Assembly (NCBI GenBank): GCA_030528965.1
Contig: JAUMXS010000046.1
Location: 1-9,939 of the forward strand
Origin: Eubacteriales bacterium
GTDB taxonomy: Bacteria; Bacillota; Clostridia; Oscillospirales; Oscillospiraceae
Reading direction: 5' to 3'
Length of the DNA: 9,939 nucleotides
A program made the translations under genes and the position numbers. Below are positions 5,705-9,939 of the stretch, piece by piece. How positions within the stretch are numbered: position 1 is the first letter of the stretch; each line of letters begins with the position of its first letter. Under the pieces are notes generated by a model. It was not told where the DNA came from. It made no database searches and saw nothing but the letters and a program-made list of their open reading frames with translations.

Positions 5705-6901
5705 TCAGACTGCATGCAGCCCGCATTCTTCGGCGAGTTTAGCAAAGGCGGGCAAGCTGCGTTCGATCATATCGGGGGACACGCAATAAGCCATACGGAC
5801 CCAGCCGGGACCGGCGAAAGAGCTGCCGGGTACCAGCAGAAGGTTGTAGGCCTTGGCCTTATCGGAAAAGGCCTTATCGTCGCCGCCGGGGGCTTTCATC
5901 CACAGATAGAAAGCGCCGCGGGGATAGACACAGGAGAAGCCGAGCTCGGTCAGTTTGCCGTAAAGGAGCTTGCGGTTTTTATCATAGGCATCCACATCGG
6001 CTTTGGCATCCAGACAGCGGGCCACGGCACGCTGCATGAGCGAAGGGGCGTTGACGAAACCGAGCATACGGTTGGCGATGCATGCGGCGGACCAGACGTC
6101 GCTGAATCCGTCCATCTCCGAGGGGATGAGCAGGTAGCCGATACGCTCACCGGGGAGGGAAAGAGATTTCGACCAGGAATAGCAGACGACGGTGTTTTTG
6201 TAGCAGGACGGGAGCCAGGGCACTTCGGTGCCGTCGTAGCAGAGCTCACGGTAGGGCTCGTCGGAGAGCAGGCAGATCTCGATGCCAAGTTCTTTGGACC
6301 GGCGTTCGAGCATCGCACCGAGAGCGGAGCAGGTATCCCTGTCATAGACCACGCCGGTGGGGTTATTCGGATTGTTGATGAGAACGGCGCGGGTACGCGG
6401 CCCGATGGCCTCGGCGAGCGCGTCGAGATCGGGAAGGAAACTGCCTTCCAGAGAGGGGACGGCCCGCAGGACGCCGCCGTGATTTGTGACGTAATTGCCG
6501 TATTCCACGAAGTAGGGAGAGATGGTGAGGACCTCGTCGCCGGGGTTCAGGATCGTGCAGAGGATGGTGTTGAGGCCGCCGGCCGCACCGACGGTCATAA
6601 GGACGTTATCGGCGCTGTAATTTGTTCCGTAACGGGTGTTGAGGTCCGCAGCGACGGCGGCACGGACGTCGGGGAAACCGGCGTTCGGCATATAGCCGTG
6701 GACAAAGGTGCTTTCCTCCTCGGAAAGGACGTCCACAATGGCTTTCTGCACTTTTTCAGGTGCGGGAAAATTGGGATTGCCGAGAGAAAAATCATAGACA
6801 TTTTCTCTGCCGTAGAGAGCAGCAAGACGATTGCCCTCTTCGAACATGGCCCGGATGGCACTGCTGCCTCCCACAAGTTTTTTCATACGTTCTGAGATCA
6901 T
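5705..6901 (-). CDS. Pyridoxal phosphate-dependent aminotransferase (class I/II, fold type I)
   Basis: A 398-residue cytoplasmic aminotransferase; the substrate cannot be read from sequence. Landmarks are YDFSLGNPNFPAP near the N-terminus (36-48), GAAGGLNTIL (105-114) for phosphate binding, the NNPNNPTG motif (176-183), SDEPYREL (213-220) with the cofactor-contacting Asp and Tyr, the Schiff-base lysine in YSWSKSLSLPGERIGY (K245), and the carboxylate-binding Arg in GWVRMAYC (R369). Start ATG 6901 has GGAGG 8 bases upstream. It is the first gene after the promoter at 6960-6988 and is followed 14 bases later by trpS. Related enzymes are often annotated only as aspartate/aromatic-type aminotransferases. 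Proximity to trpS hints at amino-acid metabolism but does not prove an aromatic substrate. Confidence 0.92.
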   Translation of the reverse strand: MISERMKKLVGGSSAIRAMFEEGNRLAALYGRENVYDFSLGNPNFPAPEKVQKAIVDVLSEEESTFVHGYMPNAGFPDVRAAVAADLNTRYGTNYSADNVLMTVGAAGGLNTILCTILNPGDEVLTISPYFVEYGNYVTNHGGVLRAVPSLEGSFLPDLDALAEAIGPRTRAVLINNPNNPTGVVYDRDTCSALGAMLERRSKELGIEICLLSDEPYRELCYDGTEVPWLPSCYKNTVVCYSWSKSLSLPGERIGYLLIPSEMDGFSDVWSAACIANRMLGFVNAPSLMQRAVARCLDAKADVDAYDKNRKLLYGKLTELGFSCVYPRGAFYLWMKAPGGDDKAFSDKAKAYNLLLVPGSSFAGPGWVRMAYCVSPDMIERSLPAFAKLAEECGLHAV

Positions 6902-6939
6902 ATCGTTTCCTCCGACCGAAGGCGTGGTTTATTTTTCAT
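6898..6939 (-). CDS. Possible 13-codon leader peptide overlapping the aminotransferase start
   Basis: An ATG at 6939 opens MKNKPRLRSEETI and its TGA overlaps the aminotransferase ATG (ATGA). It lies wholly within the predicted 5' leader, since the transcript should start near 6953. The only ribosome-site candidate is a weak AGG very close to the ATG, so translation is doubtful. If translated it could couple to the downstream start. It contains no run of one amino acid that would suggest classic attenuation. Confidence 0.2.
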   Translation of the reverse strand: MKNKPRLRSEETI

Positions 6940-6959
6940 GCCTGCACTTCTAAACATCT

Positions 6960-6988
6960 ACTATATCACATCCATCCTCATTTTACAA
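6960..6988 (-). promoter_or_regulatory. Promoter for the aminotransferase-trpS-tagO-wecB operon
   Basis: On the minus strand there is TTGTAA (-35, 6983-6988), a 17-base spacer and TATAGT (-10, 6960-6965) preceded by TGA, giving an extended -10 element. Transcription would start around 6953, leaving a leader of about 50 bases before the start codon at 6901. The position in an AT-rich gap just after the murB terminator supports it. Confidence 0.65.
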
Positions 6989-7020
6989 GATATCCGCATA
7001 CAGCCTTTCGACAAAGAATG

Positions 7021-7036
7021 CCCCTGTTTTCAGGGG
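7021..7036. other. Short hairpin between the murB terminator and the next promoter
   Basis: CCCCTG and CAGGGG form a 6-bp stem with a TTTT loop. It lies between the murB terminator and the aminotransferase promoter. It could be a second weak stop, although only a modest T-rich tail follows on either strand. Confidence 0.25.
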
Positions 7037-7126
7037 ATTTTCCGTTCCGGCGGGCTTCTTTTCCGTGACACGGGACCGAAGAGGAAAACACGAAAGGATC
7101 CGGTTGACGATGTCGTTTCCGGTGTG

Positions 7127-7169
7127 AAAAAGCCATCCGGAAAAGAGGAGAGAACTTTTCCGGATGGCT
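7127..7169 (-). terminator. Strong intrinsic terminator after murB
   Basis: A perfect 15-bp inverted repeat, AGCCATCCGGAAAAG and its complement (7131-7145 and 7155-7169), with a 9-base loop, is followed on the minus strand by TTTTCAC. It lies about 110 bases after the murB stop codon. It ends the thpR-hprK-murB transcript and insulates the aminotransferase operon. The remaining sequence of the 378-base gap between murB and the aminotransferase gene (7037-7126 and 7170-7279) holds no gene that I can support. Confidence 0.85.
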
Positions 7170-7279
7170 CTATCGGTGATGGTTCAGAGAACGAAACGGC
7201 TATGGTCGCCGTGCGCGCCGTATTGACAGCCCGCATCTTTCGGGATGACGGCGGCATATTTGGGGAAGCAGCTCCGAAA

Positions 7280-8221
7280 TCAGAGCATACCGCGGGATTG
7301 AGCGGTGAGGATGCGCACTTCCGGTTCGAGCTGGATGCCGAACTGACGGAAGACTTCTTCCTGAACGTGCGCCATCACGCGGCGGACGTCGTCATAACGG
7401 GCGCCGCCGAGGTTTACGACGAAGCCGGCGTGTTTCTCGCTGACGGCAGCGCGGCCGACGGTGTAGCCCTTGAGGCCGGCCTGATCGATCAGCGCAGCGG
7501 CGTAGCCGTTCGCGGGACGCTTGAAGGTGCTGCCGGCGGAGGGGAGTTCAAGGGGCTGGGATGCGCGGCGTTTGGCAGCCAGTTCGCGCATTTGTGCGGT
7601 GATCTCGTCCGGGTCGCCGGGGCGCAGCTGCAGAACGGCGGAGAGGATCACGTCGCCGCTGCCTTCCGAAAACCGGCTGTGACGGTATGTCATGTCCAGT
7701 TCGGATATCGGAGCCTCGCGGAGTTCCAGATCCGCATCCAGCCAGCGGGCAGAAACCAAAACGTCCTTTATTTCGCCGCCGTAAGCACCGGCATTCATGA
7801 GAACGGCGCCTCCGAGCGTGCCGGGGATACCGTGCGCGAATTCCAGACCGGTGAGACCGTGGTTTGCTGCCAGAACGGCCAGCCGTGCAAGAGCGATACC
7901 GCACCGGGCCTCGAGCCGGCAATCGTCCCGTACTTCGGCCGCCGACATGCCGTCGGCCAGTTTCAGAACAAAATAGGGAAGCGGAGCATCATCGATGAGC
8001 AGATTGCTGCCGTTTCCGATGATGACAGGGCGTTCTCCGGCGCTGCGGAGAATACGGCAGAGAGCTTCCGTTTCCTCCGGATCCCGCGGCGCGGCAAGTG
8101 CCGTGCAGGGGCCTCCGATACGGAAGGAACAGTGATCGGCAAGAGGTTCCTCCGTCCAAAGCGGCAGCCCGGGCAGAGTCTGCCGGATCTCGCGGAGCAG
8201 TGTTTCGGGGTGATTCGTCAT
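7280..8221 (-). CDS. murB: UDP-N-acetylenolpyruvoylglucosamine reductase
   Basis: MurB is the cytoplasmic FAD enzyme that reduces UDP-GlcNAc-enolpyruvate with NADPH to UDP-MurNAc in peptidoglycan synthesis. The 313 residues show the FAD-binding segments IIGNGSNLLIDD (67-78) and LEFAHGIPGTLGGAVLMNAGAYGGEI (126-151), YRHSRF (179-184), the catalytic serine in PSAGSTFKRP (S231), IDQAGLKG (245-252), SEKHAGFVVN (261-270) and the C-terminal LEPEVRI with the conserved glutamate. The compact length and short substrate loop fit the type II enzymes of Gram-positive bacteria. ATG 8221 is preferred over an ATG four codons upstream because GGAGG lies between them, although the spacing of 4 bases is short. 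It starts 26 bases after hprK and ends before a strong terminator. In many Clostridia and Bacilli murB lies near hprK, consistent with the context here. Confidence 0.96.
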   Translation of the reverse strand: MTNHPETLLREIRQTLPGLPLWTEEPLADHCSFRIGGPCTALAAPRDPEETEALCRILRSAGERPVIIGNGSNLLIDDAPLPYFVLKLADGMSAAEVRDDCRLEARCGIALARLAVLAANHGLTGLEFAHGIPGTLGGAVLMNAGAYGGEIKDVLVSARWLDADLELREAPISELDMTYRHSRFSEGSGDVILSAVLQLRPGDPDEITAQMRELAAKRRASQPLELPSAGSTFKRPANGYAAALIDQAGLKGYTVGRAAVSEKHAGFVVNLGGARYDDVRRVMAHVQEEVFRQFGIQLEPEVRILTAQSRGML

Positions 8222-8247
8222 AAGACCTCCCATGTTTGCACAAAACG

Positions 8248-9186
8248 TTAGAATTCACCTTCGAGCAGCATCTTGTCATGGCGTTCCACCAGAGCGCGCG
8301 CTGCATTGTAACCCATTTTCTTTTCACGGTTGTTCATGGCGGCCAGTTCGAGGATGGCGCCCAGGTTCCGGCCGGGCCGGACAGGGATGCAGTTATAAGG
8401 CAGTTTTACATCCAGAATCTCCGTGTATTCGGGGTCCAGACCCAGACGGTCATAGGCTTTTTTGTCATCCCACAGCTCGAAATGTACGACAAGATCGATA
8501 TACTGTTCCGGTTTGACCGCGCCGATGCCGAAAATATGGCGGGCATCGATCACACCAATACCGCGCAGCTCCATGAAGTACCGGATGAGTTCCGGCGCGC
8601 TGCCGATGAGGGAGTTATGGGAGATGCGCTTAATCTCAACGGCGTCATCGGCGATAAGACGGTGACCGCGTTTGAGGAGAGCCATGGCGGTCTCGCTCTT
8701 GCCGATACCGCTGTCGCCGGTAATGAGGACGCCTTCGCCGTGGATCTCCATGAGAACACCGTGCATGGTGATGCGCGGGGCCAGGTGCTGGCGGAGCTGG
8801 ATAACGACCTGTGCCAGCAGTTCACTGGTGTTCAGTGCGGAACGGAGCAGCGGGATATTGTACTTTTGCGCCGCCTCCATGAATTCCTCGGAGGGGTCCA
8901 TGTGATGGGCGAGGATGATGGCTACCGGATGCCGCTCGAACAGGGTGCTGATAGCCTCACGGCGGCGTTCCGGAGAAAGACTGGCAAGGTATGTCATCTC
9001 GACCTTGCCGACGATCTGCACACGATCGGGGTCAAAGTAATCGTAAAAACCGGCGAACTGGAGGGCGGGGCGGTTTACGTCCTGATTGCCGAGGAGGATC
9101 TTTTCATATTCGGATGAGGGATGGCAGACGATGAGATCCAGTTCGTCCACAAGGGTATGCAGGGGGACGGTATGTTTCTGATTCAT
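8248..9186 (-). CDS. hprK: HPr kinase/phosphorylase
   Basis: This cytoplasmic enzyme phosphorylates Ser46 of the phosphotransferase protein HPr and removes the phosphate again, linking sugar status to carbon catabolite control by CcpA. The 312 residues match the family. The N-terminal domain spans about 1-130. The catalytic domain shows MHGVLMEIHGEGVLITG (141-157), the Walker A loop GDSGIGKS (157-164), IADD (178-181), the family signature ELRGIGVIDARHIFG (206-220) and the C-terminal loop IPVRPGRNLGAILE (267-280). The ribosome site GGAGG (9199-9203) lies 12 bases before ATG 9186, rather far, but no nearer in-frame start exists. It sits between thpR and murB in one transcription unit. The HPr gene (ptsH) is not in this window. 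Confidence 0.97.
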   Translation of the reverse strand: MNQKHTVPLHTLVDELDLIVCHPSSEYEKILLGNQDVNRPALQFAGFYDYFDPDRVQIVGKVEMTYLASLSPERRREAISTLFERHPVAIILAHHMDPSEEFMEAAQKYNIPLLRSALNTSELLAQVVIQLRQHLAPRITMHGVLMEIHGEGVLITGDSGIGKSETAMALLKRGHRLIADDAVEIKRISHNSLIGSAPELIRYFMELRGIGVIDARHIFGIGAVKPEQYIDLVVHFELWDDKKAYDRLGLDPEYTEILDVKLPYNCIPVRPGRNLGAILELAAMNNREKKMGYNAARALVERHDKMLLEGEF

Positions 9187-9241
9187 AAATTCTATGCACC
9201 TCCGGCGCGGCAGAGTACGCCGCGGGATATGGGGTATATAT

Positions 9242-9790
9242 TTACGCGTCCGGAAGACAGACGCTGCTGAGTTCGGTATAGCGCAGGCGGCCGTTGGGAC
9301 GGTCGGAGAGCATGAGCGCGGCGCGCGAGACGGTCATGGTCATCCGCGGGACCGTGATCTGCGGGGGCGCGGGCAGTTCCAGCCGGCGGGCCAGGGTGAT
9401 ATGCGGACGGAAGGGTTTGGTGTCGATATGGAAGCCGTGCTTCAGAAGAGAACTGCGCACAGCATCGGCAAGCTCCCCGAGCGCGGGGCAGTCCTCCGTG
9501 CCGACCCAGTAAAGATCACCGAAGCGGCCGAGTTTACCGTCTATCGTCAGGGAGAAAACCGGCGGCAGAACGGCTTCTTCCAGCGCGGCGCGGGCGTCGG
9601 CCTCACGCTCTGTCTCGCCGATAAAGGCAAGGGTCATGTGAAGATTATCCGCCTGCGTAAAGCTGGGGCGGGGCAGAGCCCTGCGGGACTGGCGCTGATA
9701 TGCCTGCGATTGGGCGCGCAGGCCTTCCACCGCGGTCAGAAGGCCGCGCCGGATGCCTGTCGGAAACGGGACAGCCACGAAAAGACGCAT
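9242..9790 (-). CDS. thpR: RNA 2',3'-cyclic phosphodiesterase (2H superfamily, ThpR/LigT)
   Basis: This 182-residue protein belongs to the 2H phosphoesterases, which open 2',3'-cyclic phosphate ends of RNA and were first described as 2'-5' RNA ligases. The N-terminus MRLFVAVPFP is typical, and the two catalytic HxTx motifs are present and intact: HMTL (51-54, in QADNLHMTLAFIGE) and HITL (130-133, in FRPHITLARR). Residues 26-45 are basic and glutamine-rich, a somewhat long insert before the first motif. GGAGG lies 9 bases before ATG 9790. It is followed 55 bases later by hprK. The in vivo substrate is generally unclear for this family. The 55-base gap holds only a weak 5-bp GC hairpin. Confidence 0.92.
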   Translation of the reverse strand: MRLFVAVPFPTGIRRGLLTAVEGLRAQSQAYQRQSRRALPRPSFTQADNLHMTLAFIGETEREADARAALEEAVLPPVFSLTIDGKLGRFGDLYWVGTEDCPALGELADAVRSSLLKHGFHIDTKPFRPHITLARRLELPAPPQITVPRMTMTVSRAALMLSDRPNGRLRYTELSSVCLPDA

Positions 9791-9863
9791 GTCCGGTCTC
9801 CTCCTTTCGTTTGGTAGAATGCGCTGATGTTATGGAAAAATTCACCGGTGCACGGGGGAAAGA

Positions 9864-9939
9864 TCAGAAGCGCCGGGCGGTAAAAAAGGCTTCGATATCA
9901 CGGCGGTCTGCGGAGACGCTTCCCTGAATGAGTTCGCCG
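9864..9939 (-). CDS. C-terminal end of an unrecognised gene (cut by window edge)
   Basis: Reading leftward from the right edge, one frame is open and ends at TGA 9864-9866, giving GELIQGSVSADRRDIEAFFTARRF as its last 24 residues. The other two frames look less protein-like. The acidic helix followed by a basic end fits a real C-terminus, but it is too short to identify. It lies 73 bases before thpR on the same strand and could be the preceding gene of that operon. Confidence 0.5.
   Translation of the reverse strand, partial: GELIQGSVSADRRDIEAFFTARRF

Noticed and set aside
4680..6953. A T-box riboswitch controlling trpS
   Set aside because: Only 14 bases separate trpS from the aminotransferase gene, and the leader before that gene is about 50 bases, far too short for a T-box.
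7030..7257. A 75-codon minus-strand open frame between murB and the aminotransferase
   Set aside because: It runs straight through the 15-bp stem terminator, and its sequence there simply mirrors the palindrome. No good ribosome site or family resemblance was seen.
2232..8251. Very long plus-strand open frames, about 390-460 codons, opposite wecB, tagO, the aminotransferase and murB
   Set aside because: Their compositions are odd, their starts lack ribosome sites, and the minus-strand products are unmistakable families. They arise from the GC-rich codon bias of the real genes.

Overview
This window looks like a chromosomal segment from a Gram-positive Clostridia-type bacterium (Bacillota), possibly an uncultured Oscillospiraceae/Ruminococcaceae relative. 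The evidence is HPr kinase/phosphorylase, a TagO/WecA plus WecB pair for surface-polymer synthesis, a KtrB-type potassium channel subunit, a DUF6061-like small protein and GGAGG ribosome sites throughout. This placement is inferred from gene content; no 16S or other marker is present. All genes I can support lie on the minus strand, so transcription runs from the right edge to the left.

Right part (about 9939 to 7127): the last codons of an unrecognised gene, then thpR (RNA 2',3'-cyclic phosphodiesterase), hprK (HPr kinase/phosphorylase) and murB (peptidoglycan precursor reductase). The cluster closes with a strong 15-bp stem terminator at 7127-7169.

Middle part (about 6988 to 1543): a well-formed promoter (6960-6988) leads into a PLP aminotransferase, trpS, wecA/tagO, wecB and a membrane-anchored LolA-like protein of unknown role. 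The last three overlap and are probably translationally coupled. wecA and wecB make the lipid-linked GlcNAc primer and UDP-ManNAc, which suggests wall teichoic acid-type or other secondary cell-wall polymer synthesis. The unknown protein at the end of the run is a candidate envelope factor.

Left part (1542 to 1): base composition is visibly more AT-rich and the content looks accessory. A 224-bp intergenic stretch is full of inverted repeats. It is followed by a DUF6061-like gene that appears broken by a one-base deletion, a perfect 14-bp stem hairpin, a consensus promoter flanked by direct repeats, a small XRE-type regulator, and the first half of a KtrB/TrkH potassium transporter cut by the window edge. 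The regulator and transporter probably form a small autoregulated unit.

I found no rRNA, tRNA, CRISPR array, insertion sequence or clear defence system. Most of the window is ordinary housekeeping sequence. The points worth a second look are the left intergenic structures, the frameshifted small gene, the repeat-flanked promoter and the uncharacterised gene coupled to wecB.
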